Shown here: positions 10,626 through 23,581 of the stretch, one piece after another
Layout: the number at the start of each line of letters is the position of its first letter
Position numbering within the stretch: position 1 is the stretch's first letter
DNA from: Neopestalotiopsis rosae
Lineage: Eukaryota > Ascomycota > Sordariomycetes > Amphisphaeriales > Sporocadaceae
Length of the DNA: 64,000 nt
NCBI GenBank assembly: GCA_023078685.1
Contig: JALGAS010000003.1
Span: 3,286,001 to 3,350,000, forward strand
Reading direction: 5' to 3'
Program-made: the position numbers and the translations under genes
Notes under the pieces: generated by a model
The model's input: the letters and a program-made list of their open reading frames with translations, nothing else
What the model was told of the DNA's origin: nothing
Database searches by the model: none

Positions 10626-11281
10626 CTTGATATGAGGTGGAGGATGTCGAGGGTCGACGGAAAGATTTGGAGTGTTGAGGTCGGGCGTGTCAAAGAGCTT
10701 TCGGCTGTTCAGAGGACTCAACCTACCAAGCAGCTTCAAAAGTCATGATCCGTTTTCTTTGGATGCCGCTAGGATCCGCCCCGAGAAAGAAGGCCCGTGC
10801 TCTAGCTTACCATTGAGAGCTGACGGTACGCCTGGGAGCCTCAAATGGGCTTTTGCTGGGCAGCTTCCACCTGGGAACCGAAGCTCTAAAAGTGGTCTAA
10901 CCTTTTTCCGGCAATCTGGGGTGGACCCCGGTTCCTCTTCCACTGAAAGCTTGCATGGCAACGCGCCGCTTCTGTTCGCGATCGCATCCAATTCTCAAGC
11001 TTGCTTGGCCCTGACCGAGACCGTGAACGAAGAAAAACCTTGCCTCAGCAGGTGATACTAGAGAGAATCGGCGCCTGAATAGATCCTTATCTTGTCCTCC
11101 GCCCGGCTCTGCAGCAAGTGACTACTGTATATCATTTGGCGCATTTGTTTCTACAGTGTCCCGGCTTCATCCTTGCCCATTCATTCCATCAAGCCTTGTG
11201 ATCTGCGATTGTCCGATTCGCAGCCTCTTCACATAGCATTACCACACTTCATTTAGAGCTGAACCCCAGTTTCTATCCACA
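10626..11281. promoter_or_regulatory. Divergent promoter region, PHB2 and RNA15
   Basis: These 656 bases separate two divergently transcribed genes and must hold both promoters. Pyrimidine-rich stretches precede the RNA15 start. No specific element could be assigned. Confidence 0.45.
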
Positions 11282-12318
11282 ATGTCGACGAAGCCACCTT
11301 CTCGGGTGGTCTTTGTGGGAAATATTCCATATGGTAAGGACTGGCAAAAAGCTTGGATCGTGTACACCTCACTGATAGTTTCACCAGGCCTCTCCGAAGA
11401 ACAAATCACAGACATTTTCAGCACCTGCGGCCAGGTCCTTAACTTCAGACTAGTATACGACAGAGAGACTGGAAGGCCCAAGGGATTCGGCTTTGCAGAG
11501 TATCCTGATGCTGGTACGTGCATTCTACTCTCTACTGTTGCAACTCTTCTGACCTCGCAATTACAGACTCTGCAGCATCGGCAGTGAGAAACCTCAATGA
11601 CTACGAAGTAATGAACCGCAAGCTCCGTGTCGACTACAGTACCGAAGGTCGCGTTGGCGAGGAGGATGACAAGATGGGACCCAGCACCACAAACAATGCA
11701 GGATCGTACTCGAATGGCGTATCGGCTGCACCTCCTCTCGTCCCTGCCGGCACACTGCCACCGCTCCCGCCCGGAAAGGAGCTGCCACCTGGAGTCAGCT
11801 TCCACGATGCCATTTCTCGTACTCTTCATACTCTTCCGCCAGCTCAATTACTCGATATCCTCTCGCAGATGAAAACGCTGGCCACGACAGATCCGGCACG
11901 CGCAACAGAACTGCTCACTGCAGCACCCCAACTTTCGTACGCTGTATTCCAGGCACTTCTGCTCATGGGACTCGTTTCACCCGAAGCTATTCACTCCGTC
12001 ATTGATGCGAGCGCACCGCCGCCTGTCCAAGCACCTCCCTCGGCCTATCCAGCAGCCTCGATGCCGGCCATGCCCGGATTCCCTGGAGTCCCGACGGGTA
12101 CACCCCCAGTAGCCGCTCCATTTCAACCCCCTCCGGTCGCACAGACTCCAGTTAATTACGGCGCTCCTGCTGCACCAGCTCCGGCCCCAGCTCAAGACTC
12201 TGACCAGTTGTTGAAGATGGTCATGGAGCTTCCTCAGGCGACTATTGATCAGCTTCCCGAGGGCGAGAGACAGCAAATTATGATGCTGCGTGCTCAGTTG
12301 ATGGGACAACACCGATAA
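11282..12318 (+). CDS. RNA15: CstF-64/Rna15-type cleavage stimulation factor
   Basis: Three exons, 11282-11333, 11388-11513 and 11567-12318, give 309 aa; introns are 54 and 53 nt. The N-terminal RRM is complete: RNP2 is VVFVGNIPYG, RNP1 is KGFGFAEY, and the domain ends MNRKLRVDYS at about residue 85. The CstF2 hinge follows (PPAQLLDILSQMKTLA, residues about 150-200) and binds CstF-77/Rna14 and symplekin/Pta1. After a Pro/Ala-rich linker, the C-terminal Rna15 helical domain appears (LLKMVMELPQATIDQLPEGE) and the protein stops at GQHR. It acts in the nucleus, recognising the U/GU-rich element during mRNA 3'-end cleavage and polyadenylation. Confidence 0.95.
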
Positions 12319-13731
12319 AACATCACTTCAGCATTGGTTAGGAGTTATGGGCCATGTCTAAAATGTGTAAATGCATTCGGCGTTTAGGGGGATCAGATTA
12401 TTGAAAAGCATGTGATTCGGCAGTCTTTCACAGCTGGCAATTATTCTAGAGCGGCTATTGATATTGAGAATCAGTTTCAGAAAGGAATCATGTGTGGGTG
12501 CACTGCATTCATCTTATAATGCTCAGACGTTATGTCAGGATATGAAAACTGCTACCGTACAGTTTGGTTGAGAGCATAATTACAGTTTGTGTAATCCAGA
12601 CACAGGAAACGGTCACTGACATGGTATATCTTGTCACTAAAGAACAAACCCATCTCAGCAAAGATAAGGTTTCACCAGTAAAGGACAATATAGTCCATAT
12701 GCAAAATTTTACATAATTGTACAATGACATGCATGTGAAAACCTAGGTGCGGTGTAGGTGGGTATAACGGGTAATATATGGAATTTCAGCTATTGCTTCA
12801 GTCTTTCAGGACTTCTCGCTCGGCTTCAACACTGAGAACACTTGCGACCTTGACTCAAATCAATTGGACTCAAACAACGATATCTACTCCCATTCGAGCA
12901 CGCGACCACTTGCCGCAAAGAACGGACGAGGTTCCCGTTCAACCATCCAAGGTGTCACTCAAGATCTGGACCATGAGATATGCATCGGGATCCAGGATAG
13001 CTCCGCAGACTAGCCCGGAATAGGTCCGCCGAACCAAGCCCACTCGAGCCTCTTCCCCTCGAGGTTCCATTTGGTCCAGTCAGGTCCAGTCTCGCCAGTG
13101 TGGGGTTTCGTGTTTTGCGCATGACTGACATCACCAGGAACTCTTAGCTTCGTTACGTATCGCTAACGGGGTGGGATCAATCAATTCAATTCCCATCAGC
13201 CAAGCCAGAGCTCCAGCATCCATCAGTCTGTCCGGGTAGTCGTGGTTTGCCAGGTCTAGTCTTTTTTTTCTTACGAGGGGTGGAATTGTGAGACATTACA
13301 CTTTTTTATTTTTCTTGTTGACCCCCGAGAGAAAAGATTTGTCCTACCCAAATCCCGGGCCATTGGAATTTCATATCTGACGAGCCGGGAGAGCTGAGCT
13401 TTGAGCAGCTTTTCACCGCCGACTCTTGACGTGTTACGGGATCACTTGCGATACCAATACCACTTGGCCTGCATATCTCTTATTTCCGGGATTGACGTGC
13501 AGAAGCGACTCCCCCAACTGTGCACGTTTGATTCTCGGGTGGAGCCACTCACTGCCCATCTGATCGTCTTACAACAGCTATCGGATTCCTAAAGCAGGCC
13601 GAGCATAACCTGTTGTGGATTGCGTGTAGTGACTGATCCAGGCGTCCGCTCTGCCTATCAGCTTACGACACATCCAAAGGAGAAAAGACTCCGCACCGTG
13701 CATCGATCGCTTTCATCTACTTCTTTCCACC
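12319..13731. other. Intergenic, 1.4 kb
   Basis: No gene was supported. T-rich tracts at 13262-13271 and about 13301-13319, and a pyrimidine-rich leader up to 13731, fit the promoter and 5' UTR of the Mg transporter gene. Confidence 0.45.
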
Positions 13732-16303
13732 ATGTCACAACCAGGTCCTTCCAGGTCTGCCGTTGTCGGTTCGCAAGCTGCCTCTCCCAATGAAGCCTCC
13801 ATGGCTCAAAAGAAGAAGAAGCATCGCGGTGGCCGCAAGCACCGCCGCCCACGACGAAAGTCCTTTGCCGCCCTCCCCGAAGACGATGGCGACAGCGTAC
13901 AAGGCGAAGAGCGCGAGTCTGCTGCCCTGAGCAGCGGCGCCTTTTACATGCAGGCACGTCGCGCGAGCAACGAGAGCCTCGACGACCAGGCATTGCTCGA
14001 CCACCGCGGGTATCCCTTTGGCTCGAGACCCCGCCGGCCCTCCGTCCTCGCCTCCTCGATCCAACACCCTTCCCAGCAGGACTCTGTCGCTCGGAGACGA
14101 CCCAACTCGGGGCGCATTGACAGTGATGTTGAAGAGGAACAGACTGCCTCCAGCGAGATTGAACCGTTGCTGGCAGGCTCTCTCTTACGAGAAGCCGGCC
14201 AACGCAAGGGCTATGGCGGCAGCGATATGCGACCCAGATTCGACAGGCGCGGATCCAGCAGATCCAGTAAGAGAAGGATCAATGCTCCCACCACGCCGTC
14301 CGGAGACAAGTACAACGTGAATTACCCACCGTCGATGCCGCCATCTCCTACACTGGGCGCTTCCGTTGTCAACTTTGGCGATGAAATGATGCGAGAGGAG
14401 CTGAGTGCTGCACTTTCTGCGTCAACCAACCACTTGCTCGACGACGGGAACCCCATGCATGGCTCGACATCTTTGCAGCGGCGGCACACTATAGCTCTTC
14501 AAGCTGAAGACGACGTGTGTTATCCTCAAGAGGGCATGTCGGAAATTGCCGACGAAGATACTCAACCGTCACAAGAACAGCGCAGCCGCCGTGGCCGTAA
14601 GCGCCGAGATCGGTGGCCCGATTTGTCCGTCCTCGAGGATTGGTCTGTCTTTGAAAAGGAGATCATTGATAGAAATGAGGAAAGGCGGATCAAGAAGATT
14701 ACAGAACCGCAACTCATCAATGGTAGACTTCGTCCAACACAAAAGGGATGGTTCAAGGCCGAGGAGGATGCGCCGTATCGATTCACATACTTTAGTGAAG
14801 AGCTCCAGAGCACAATCCACAGCCAGACAATCTCCGAGCTTGTGCAACCGGATTCAAGCTTTCAGGAGCTATTCCTGCCAGAGCCGCCCATCTTGTCGGA
14901 CTCGGAGTCTGAATCGGAAGAAGAGGCAGTCCAGATCTCACATCTTTCTGCACGGGGTTCCGTCAGGGGAAGCGAGACGGGTCACAGTACCAAGGTCCCA
15001 ACCAGACAGCCTTCCTTGGCCCAACCACAGCGAACCATTGACGAAGCTGCTAATAGCAGGCCCCTATCACCCAGGCAAGTACCGGGTGGTTCCAATGATG
15101 CATCACGGCAACAATCTGGCGAAGCTACACCTATTGGTAACGGCAACGGCAATGGGATCAAGTCTCCACCTCCGGGTATCGACTTCAAGTCGCCGGAACC
15201 ATTTTCTCAAAAGCCTGTTCGTTTTGGTGATCGGCCCGTCTGGTGGCTGGACATCTTGTCACCAACCGCGGACGAGATGAAGGTCATTCAAAAGACTTTC
15301 GGTATTCATCCCCTGACTTCAGAAGATATCATGCTGCAGGAACAACGTGAAAAGGTGGAATTGTTCCGACACTATTACTTCGTCTCATACCGATCTTTTG
15401 ATCAGGATGAGGAGAGCGACAAGCACTTGGATCCTGTCAATATTTATGTTGTTGTTTTCCGTGAAGGCATCATCAGTTTCCATTTCGATCACACGCCACA
15501 TCCCGCGAATGTGCGAAGACGCATCAGACAGCTGCAAGACTACATTGTCCTCAGTGCTGACTGGATCAGCTATGCCATTATTGACGATATCACCGACGTC
15601 TTTGGTCCGTTGGTTCAGCACATTCAGGAAGAAGTTGATGACATTGAGGATGCGATATTGTCGTTGAATGCTCAGTCGCAACCCCAGGCGAAGCAGCGAA
15701 AGAAGGACGCGGACGAAAAGTCCGTGGCTGCCACGGGGGCAGTGGAGCAAAATGACGGTGACATGCTGCACCGCATCGGCCAATGTCGCAAAAAGGCGAC
15801 GGAACTGCTCAGACTGCTAGGCAACAAGGCAGACGTTATCAAGGGTTTTGCCAAGAGGTGCAATGAACACTACGAGGTTGCACCACGAAGCGAGATTGGT
15901 CTCTACTTGGGAGATATCCAAGACCATATTATCACCATGACGGGTAATCTGATGCATGCTGACAAGTGAGTCTTCTTTTCCATGTCTCTCTACCATTCTC
16001 CAAGTCAATAACTAATCATGGAACAGAACCCTGGGCGTCTCTTCAAACACCTATCTCGCCCAAATCAACATCCTCATGAACAAGCGAGCGGAACAGACCA
16101 ATGACATGCTCAACAAACTGACGGTCCTGGGTACCATTGTGCTTCCCATGAACATCATTACCGGTCTATGGGGTATGAACGTCTGGGTACCCGGACAAGA
16201 GTACGAAGGCGACTTGACGTGGTTCTGGTGCATCACGGCAGGTCTGGTGGCGTTTGGCGCCGCCTGTTACCTGACGGCTACGCGGGTCTACAAGATTGCT
16301 TAA
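13732..16303 (+). CDS. MNR2: CorA-type magnesium transporter, Alr/Mnr2 family
   Basis: Two exons, 13732-15965 and 16027-16303, with a 61-nt intron, give 836 aa. The N-terminal 500 residues are long, polar and rich in Arg/Ser/Glu, with a basic KKKKHRGGRKHRRPRRK stretch near residue 28; this is usual in fungal Mnr2/Alr proteins. The CorA domain starts near WWLDILSPTADEMK. The C-terminal exon carries the two transmembrane helices, the signature Gly-Met-Asn at residues 794-796 (GLWGMNVWVPG), and a final helix ending RVYKIA. Such proteins are pentameric Mg2+ channels; Mnr2 is vacuolar and Alr1 is in the plasma membrane. The cytosolic tails cannot distinguish the two with certainty, so the symbol is provisional. 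Confidence 0.9.
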
Positions 16304-17278
16304 GTGGACTCTACCTGAGACAATACACCAGACTGGGAAGTGATGCTGCGAATTGTATATACGAAGTTGGCAAGGAGTTGTAATAGCGTATTCCTCTTTT
16401 CATTCTTCTTGTTTGTATGGCATAAGCATGCTTAATGTACAAGCTTGGTCATGAAAGGGTCCGGTTTTAAGAATTACAAGCACGAGCACAAGCAAAAGCT
16501 ATGGGAACGGCGAATCATTATATACAGTTTGGACATATTTAGATCAAAAGCCAGCATAGTCTAATTTGAATCAATCAGAATGTCATCATACATAATAACA
16601 GACACTTTAGTACCTCGCATGAGACATGATGGAACACCACAGCAAACGAGACATTGCCGACGTGGGTCGTACATGGCTTGAAGCAGGTGACTTGTCAAGA
16701 CATTTGTGCTAATTGGTGCGAAATGACGCGAGATGCCATTCCTGCCACGAGCTCGAGTGCCATCATTCCTACCAAGAGTCAGTAAGGGCATAATTACAAA
16801 CATTTCACGTGTCATGCAATCAGTCTTTCAATAAGTAATGGAGATTTGTAACTTGTTCTTTTGTTTTTGTCTAAGTGATGCGTTACCGTGTTGTCTTTTC
16901 TGATAGGGCTACCTAGATGGTGCCAAAACGCAAACGAAAACATTGGAAAACTATGACTACCCCAGATACAGCGTAGACAATCACTGATCCTCTTTCTCGT
17001 ATGCAAGAGAAATGCAAGAGAGGGTGTACGCCAAATACAACCGAAGGCCCTGCCGGCCAAAAACGAGTCGCGTCTCCTAAGCTGATTCGATGAAGAGGTC
17101 GAATACTGCTTGGTGGATGTGTGGTAAGTGGGGGGCTCTGCCTCTATCGCGGCCACGATCGCTAATCATGAGCCACAGGCAAGATGCATTGTGGTATTAC
17201 AAGTTATACAGCGAATGAGTCCCCAAGATGAGTTGGTAGAGTTGGTAGAGTAAATATGCGGTAAAAGGCGGTGGCGTC
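16304..17278. other. Convergent intergenic region, 1 kb
   Basis: This lies between the 3' ends of the Mg transporter and topoisomerase I genes. No gene or RNA was recognised. Confidence 0.5.
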
Positions 17279-20272
17279 TTAAAACTCCCAGTTCTCATCA
17301 ACAGACTTGATGGCCCATTCGAACTTGGCCTCAAGGGTCTTGGAAAAGACCTTGTTGATGGGAACATCAAACTTTTTGCAAAAGACAACCGAGAGACGAG
17401 GATCAATGTAGTTCTAGAAAGTGTTAGTGAGATGTAAAGTGACAATTTAATGGACAATCATATAAACTTACGATCTTAGAGGTGCCCAAAGCGACCTCCT
17501 TGTTGTCCTCTTGAGTCTCCATCTTGCGCTCAGCCTGGTTGAGACTGGCCTCCAGCTTCTCAATCTTGGCTTCAATCTTTTGAACAGTCGGGCCTTTGCC
17601 CTCGGCCTCAACCTTCTTGGACTTCCATTCCTTTCTGCGCTCCTTGCCAAGGTCGTCAGCAGCCTTGAGTCGCTCCTTGAGCTCCTTCTCCGGGAAGGGC
17701 TTTTCCTTGTTTTCGACGCGCTTCTTATTGTCGGTTTCAAACTTCTTGGTGATCTTTGTGCGTTGTTCCTCGACCAAGAAAGTGATGTGTGCTTGAACCC
17801 ATTCGTCATTGTTGAGTTCCTCTTCCAAGGCAAAGTAGTCGGCTCCTTTCTTCTTCTTCAACTTAGGATCGAGATTGAGAAGCATCAACTTGTGGCGCCA
17901 GATCTGGAACTTGATACCCTTGATTCTATCACCCATCTTTTCCATGGCCTGTGCGTGGTTTGCGCCAACAGTACGCTTGTGGTTACACAGAATGGCAACC
18001 TCACGATTGGCCTTGGTGTACTCGACCATCTTGTCGGCAATGGTGGCGCCGGGTGGGAACTTGAGCTCCTTGAGCAGTCTGCTCATGGTCCACGAGGCAT
18101 TGTAGGTACGGAACACCTTGGCAGTCAAGCCAGGCATGTAACCAGTGAGGTACTTGTTCAAGGACGAGGTGGTCAATCGGTCAAAGATGTCGTCACCCTC
18201 ACCCTTGGGAGGCTTCTTGAAGAGCCGAATGTTCTTGAACACTTGCTTCTCGACCTGTACCTCATCGTAGTATCGGATACTGTCCTTGCCCAGGAAATCA
18301 AAGATGACGGTTTGAGGCTCTCTCAAGGTAATGTGTTGATACTTGAGGGAACAGCAACCAACTGTCTCGGCTTCGTTTTCCGTGTCTTTTTCGTTACCTG
18401 CTCTCAGGGCGAGCTTATCAATCAGGTAAATGGCCGTAGCGCGCTGCCGATCGCCCATGACGCTCGACTTGAGATCCTTGTTGTAGTCTCGGCGGATACG
18501 GTCAATGTACTTCTTGAGGCTGCGAGCCTTTTCAAACTTCTTGAAATCGCTCTGACCCTTGGTACTTGAATCTGCACCAGTCATGACGTACTTGTAGTTG
18601 CCGTTGATGTTTTCCTGCCACATGGCCAGCCAGGATGCATTCTGGTCATGCTTGACAGCCTTCCACTTGTGACCAGCGGGAGGCTCAGGCACCTTGGCTC
18701 CCTTGCCAATGTTGATGGTGACCTGTTCCGGCTCGACGCGAAGCTTGAGTCTTCCCGTCTTTGGATGCTCACCGCGACCACGGAACAATGAAGGAGGCTC
18801 GATACGGAAGTTGCCCACCTTTTCCTTTCGGCCGTTCCAGACACAAAACTTGAAGGGCTCTTCCTCCTTGTCCTTCTTTTCCTTCTCAGCCTTCTTTTCC
18901 TCCTTGGTGCGCTGCTTTTTGGCCTCGGACTTGGCCTTGTAGTAATCGAAAATTGGCTTGAAATCACATTTCTCGAACTCTTTGATGTTAACTTTGTTGC
19001 CTTGCTTGTCCTTGGCACCGCCGTGCTCGGCAAGGACTCCTCGGAAGTCCTCAAAAAAGTTCTTTTGAAAGACGGGATTCGATGCGTGCTGACTGTCGAT
19101 CATGGCACCGTAGAAACCAGCGACTTCCTCGGCTTCGGGCTGCAGCACAACAGATGTACCATCGTAGATGAGCTTGACGTTCTTGGGGAGAGGCTCATAG
19201 TCGGGCGGGAACATAACACCATTGTGCTCAAGAGTCTGCCACTTTATGCCGTCATCTTCAATCATGGGCTTATCCCACCATCTTTCAGCCTCATCGTCAT
19301 CTTCAACATCCTCACTCGCGGCCTTGCTGCTGGCCGCCTTTTGGGCGACCTTCTTGGCGGGAGTCTTCTTGGCAGGAGTGGCAGTGGCCTTGCCCTTTGT
19401 TGCTGGAGCGGGTCGGGATGCCACCTTCTTTGCAGGCGCCTTCTTGAGAGGTGCATCCGAATCAGAATCTGGATCCCTCTTGACACCGTTGGACTTGGCG
19501 ACTCCGTTTGATTGTCTCTTCTTGGGAGCGGCCAGAGGAGCATCAGAGTCGGACTCATCCTTAATAGACTTTCTCTTGTTTCTTGCCTCTCTGGCAGCTG
19601 CAACTTCAATGTCCTTCTTCTTCTGGGCCAACTTGGCCGTCAAAGGCTTGTCGTCATCCGAGTCACTGTCAATGAAGTCTGCCTTTGTCGGCTTTGGAGG
19701 AAGGCTTGCGCCTTCCACGTTGCCTGTGGATTTCCTTTGACGTTTGGCCTAGGGGTTTGGAAGTCAGTACATTTAATTACGCGTAACCGAAACCTCTGTC
19801 GTCTGGACATACTATGGGCGCATCATCACTGTCGGATTCGTCCTTGTAGCTAACAGCAGAGGTTCGCGACTTCCTCTTGGCAAGGCCGTTAAGGTGTTGA
19901 CCATCCACATCCATGGAATCGTCCGGGTTCACGGGACCATTACGGATGGAAACAGGTGCGGGCAAACCGCCCTTGGATGAGGCGTCCATGGCTTGGTCTT
20001 GTTTCGAGACGGTTGCTGCCGAGACTGAAAGCAAAGTCAAGTTAGTTGATGAAATGAAAGATATTCAGCTGATTGATAGAGGTTGCCGAAGAGGTGGACC
20101 ACGGGCAAGAGCGAGTAGAGGGAATGGGCGGCACCTCGGCAGGCGGATCGAGAAGTGAATGGGCAGGCGCCAATAGTAGATGCGATAATGCAACTTGAAA
20201 GCGCTAGAGAAACTTACGACGTCCATTGGGTCGCGACAAGGGCATGTCGTCGTCGGAAAAGTCTGAAGCCAT
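17279..20272 (-). CDS. TOP1: DNA topoisomerase I (type IB)
   Basis: Four exons, 20272-20218, 20024-19813, 19748-17472 and 17413-17279, give 892 aa; introns are 193, 64 and 58 nt. The first about 230 residues are charged and Ser/Asp/Lys-rich with repeated SDSDAPL-type units, typical of the nuclear targeting region. The core domain runs from [22 protein letters not shown] through [21 protein letters not shown] sequence, [15 protein letters not shown] and [11 protein letters not shown] to the [17 protein letters not shown] region. A coiled-coil linker follows. The catalytic tyrosine (Tyr850, in [12 protein letters not shown]) is split off into a last exon of 45 codons. The enzyme relaxes DNA supercoils through a 3'-phosphotyrosyl intermediate in the nucleus. 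Long open frames on the opposite strand are shadows. Confidence 0.95.
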
Positions 20273-21712
20273 GTTGTTGATGCTCGTGATGGTACGAGCA
20301 GTCAGACAGGGCGCAAAGGATCGGTGGTGGCTCGAGTCAAGAGTGAATCCGAGATCAGGCTTTGCTTTTACTAGCGACTTTGTGCAGAAAGTACCGGTAG
20401 TAGACGAGTCGATGCGACGAGACTTGATGGTTGACTGCACCGCGGTGAGCCAACCCCGTCTATAGTTGAGCAGAGAGCGCAAGGAAATGTTGACGGGAAG
20501 GAAGCCGAGAAGGTCAAGGTGTGCAAGGAAAGAAGAAGGAAGGAAAAAACAAAAAATAACAGCAGCTATGCTGGGGGGTGAGAAGAGACTTGGATCGATC
20601 TGAGAAGGGAAGAGAGGCCTTTCCCAAGTCAGTCTGAAAGACAGTTCTGGAGAGGCAACGAACTAGGATTGCCCCCAGAGGTGGAGCAGGCGCGCAACGA
20701 CCGAAGGCTACTACGTAGGTAGGCAAGGTAGGTAGGTACACACTACTGTACGGTACGACTACTGCTGGGCACTAGGCACGCTGAGTATGCGGACCAATCA
20801 CTAAAGTTACGGGGGGCTGACGTCGCTGAGAGATGCTGCCAGCCAGCTGCTTGGCTAAACTGTAGGTAGGCAGTAAGTAGCCAGGCAGGTAAGTAGGCTG
20901 GGGCTGGAAAGGCAGACAAGCACCACAAGGCAAGCTGCAAGGTAGGTACCGAGCAAGCCCTTCGACAAGGGAATTGTCACTGACGGCCGAGCCCTTGTCG
21001 AATGGCTCCAGCAGGATGGGGACTTTATTGGTAGCGCAAAAGGAAAATTTGGCAATGGGCGCCGAGGGACCGAGAGATGGGATTGGCAGTTGGCTGCAAG
21101 GTGGGAACAGGTGGTTGCAGAAAGTATTTACATTCTTTGGGGTTAGCGCTTAGTGTGATGCTGGCTGACTGCTGGAGCGGGATGCCTTGCTGGCTTCCAG
21201 CTGCCTTTCCATTAAAAGAGAACACGATCGATCGCGAGACCGAGCCCCATCCGGATGAACAGGCACGTTTATTTGTTATGGTCCGGCAAAAGGTAAGAGT
21301 GAAGCCGGAAGAGTAGTTATAGCCTTATATCTCAGGCCATCACTTTTATGGGTCCGAGAGCTTGCTGCTGGTCTGGATACAGAAGTAAAAGTGGAGATTA
21401 GGAAAAGAACGCACAGGCCAACTTCATCACCCGAGAGACGTTCGTCTTCAGAACTTCCAAAGAGGAGGAACTTCGGCAGAATCCGGCTTAGGCCCGAAAA
21501 TTGATGCGAGGGAAAATAGGTGCAGCCAGTTTTGGGTGAGCGAAAGAACTACGGCCAGGAGCTTGGTTGTACGCTGGACCTCCGAAACTTGAAGACCACC
21601 ACTTCAATCCTCCCCATCACCCCCATCGACTCAATTGATCGCGACTGCGCATCGTGATCAAGGTGTGACCCCGGACGAACCCCTCCGACACACTCTCTCA
21701 ATACCAATCACC
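20273..21712. promoter_or_regulatory. Divergent promoter region, TOP1 and ATP3
   Basis: These 1.44 kb separate two divergent housekeeping genes. A patch at 20705-20950 is full of GTAGGTAGG/AGGTAGGTAC-type units. No open frame in it looks like a gene. Confidence 0.5.
20705..20950. repeat. Degenerate (A/G)GTAGG tetranucleotide-like repeat patch
   Basis: Imperfect copies of GTAGG/AGGTA recur, for example CTACGTAGGTAGGCAAGGTA at 20710-20729, TAGGTAGGCAGTAAGTAGCC around 20863 and AAGGTAGGTACC at 20939-20950. They are separated by unrelated bases. This may be decayed microsatellite or promoter-associated sequence. Confidence 0.6.
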
Positions 21713-22904
21713 ATGCTTTCGAGGGTAGCACGCCCGGCTCTGAGAGCTGGAGCTGCGGCTATTCCTGCTCGGTACGTCGGTCCATGTCAATTCAACCTCA
21801 AATATCCACTCGCGATTTTGGCACGTCCCGGCGCATCAGAGAAATATGTACAAGAGAAGGAATGAAGGAGGAGAAGGGATTGCACGAACGCGGAATCATC
21901 AAAGCCGGGACACGATGGCTGTCGGTCCGGACTGACGGACACATGAATTGCGCATTCGCAGATGGCATCGTGACGTTGCATGCTAATTTCCATTCTCTTA
22001 TACAGCGTCACCAACAATGCCGCCGGATACGCCACTCTGCGTGAAATCGAGGGCCGTCTCAAGTCCATTCGCAACATTGAGAAGATCACCAAGACTATGA
22101 AGATTGTCGCCTCGACCAAGCTCACCCGCGCCCAGCGTGCCATGACCGATGCCGCCAAGTACGGTCAGACCTCTGGTGAGGTCTTTGAGTCTGCCGAAAC
22201 CAAGGCTCTCGAGGCTGAGGACAAGAAGACCCTCTACGTCGTCTGCTCCTCCGACAAGGGTCTCTGCGGTGGTGTTCACTCTGGTCTTTCGCGTTACATC
22301 CGCCGCACTCTCGGCCCCGGCAAGCCCTCCGCCGACCTGGTCCTCATCGGCGAGAAGGCTCGCTCGCAGCTTATGCGTACCAACAGCCCCGACATTGTTC
22401 TGAGCTTTGCTGGTATCGGCAAGGACGTTCCCACCTTTGCCGACGCCCAGGCCATTGCCGACCAGATCACCCAGCTCCCCGGCGACTACTCCGAAGTCAA
22501 GATCCTCTACAACAAGTTCATCAACGCCACCAGCTACGAGCCCTCTGTTGTCCCCGCCTACTCTGAGGAGGCTATCCTCGCTTCCTCCAACTTCTCTGCT
22601 TTCGAGGTCGATGAGGCTCTTATCGGCAACCTGCGGGAATATGCCCTTGCCAACTCCCTGTACTGGGCTCTGGCCGAGGGACACGCTTGCGAGATCTCTG
22701 CCCGAAGAAACGCCATGGATGTGAGTTTAGGACTTGTTCCATTTTGGAGTAATATATTTACTGACTTTATTTTAGAACGCCTCCAAGAACGCTGGTGAGA
22801 TGATCAACAAGTACCAGATTCTCTTCAACCGAACACGTCAAGCCGTCATTACCGGAGAGCTGGTCGAAATTATCACTGGTGCCACCGCCTCCGAGGACAT
22901 GTAA
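21713..22904 (+). CDS. ATP3: Mitochondrial ATP synthase gamma subunit
   Basis: Three exons, 21713-21771, 22006-22720 and 22776-22904, give 300 aa; introns are 234 and 55 nt. The first exon encodes a mitochondrial presequence ([20 protein letters not shown], rich in Arg and Ala, no acids). The mature part starts near [20 protein letters not shown], the N-terminal half of the coiled-coil rotor shaft. It includes [13 protein letters not shown] and ends with the C-terminal helix ([28 protein letters not shown]) and [12 protein letters not shown]. Gamma is the central stalk of F1, turning inside the alpha3-beta3 ring. Codon use is strongly biased to C-ending codons, consistent with high expression. 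Confidence 0.97.
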
Positions 22905-23581
22905 ACTCGAGGCTTAGAGAGCTAGATGATAGATGGGAGGAGTTGGTATAAGACTCGAATATTCCCTTTGTATCAAAGTAACCCCCATGCAGTGAAATTC
23001 TGCATCACCCTCTGTACCAAAGCTTCAATACATTTTTGTCCGAATGTTTGTAAGTGAGGATCTGTGAAACTTTATCAATCGAGGTTCCGACCTCAACCAT
23101 GTTCTTTTCTGGGTGAAAATGACAGAAAACGAAACCATTGCCAGTCTTCGTGTGCATTTCGCCTCATCCAACATCTCGAGAAATGAATATGCCATGCATT
23201 GGTTTGTAACATTCATACTTCGTAGCCTGGAGAATGACATTTGTACTTGTTCCTGGTAACACAGCAAGAATCACAGCAAAAACAACAAATCTGACGTCAA
23301 ACAACGTTTATTATATGCTCGAACCAGCAATCCAACTGATACATGCTGAGGGTGCTGTAATGCAAATGTAATGCAACAAGACGACGCCGACGCCGACGCC
23401 GTTCATGTGCCAGAGAATGTGCCATGGCATCCCCATTTGCCTGGCAGGTATACTTTCCCAGGCACTATATGTACAAGAGCCCAAAGACTATACATTTCTC
23501 GGGCAAACCCTCGCAATCCCAGTGTAGGCTTGAACACGCCAAAACCCCAAACTCCTTGTCATGATGGTCTCCATGTTACCC
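22905..23581. other. Convergent intergenic region
   Basis: This is 3'-UTR space between ATP3 and LSD1. It holds a short (GACGCC)n-like repeat near 23376-23402 and no supported gene. Confidence 0.45.

Noticed and set aside
10743..10991. 82-codon frame upstream of PHB2
   Set aside because: Lies in the divergent promoter region and shows no domain or matching splice partner.
17511..18569. 352-codon plus-strand frame opposite TOP1
   Set aside because: It is the antisense shadow of a C-biased, Lys/Leu-rich coding exon. It has Leu/Val-rich low-complexity sequence and no domain.
21998..22684. 228-codon minus-strand frame opposite ATP3
   Set aside because: Antisense shadow of a highly codon-biased gene; composition is Gly/Val/Leu only.
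23376..23402. (GACGCC)n short repeat as a CRISPR-like or satellite array
   Set aside because: Only about four imperfect hexamer units, no spacers, and a eukaryotic context.
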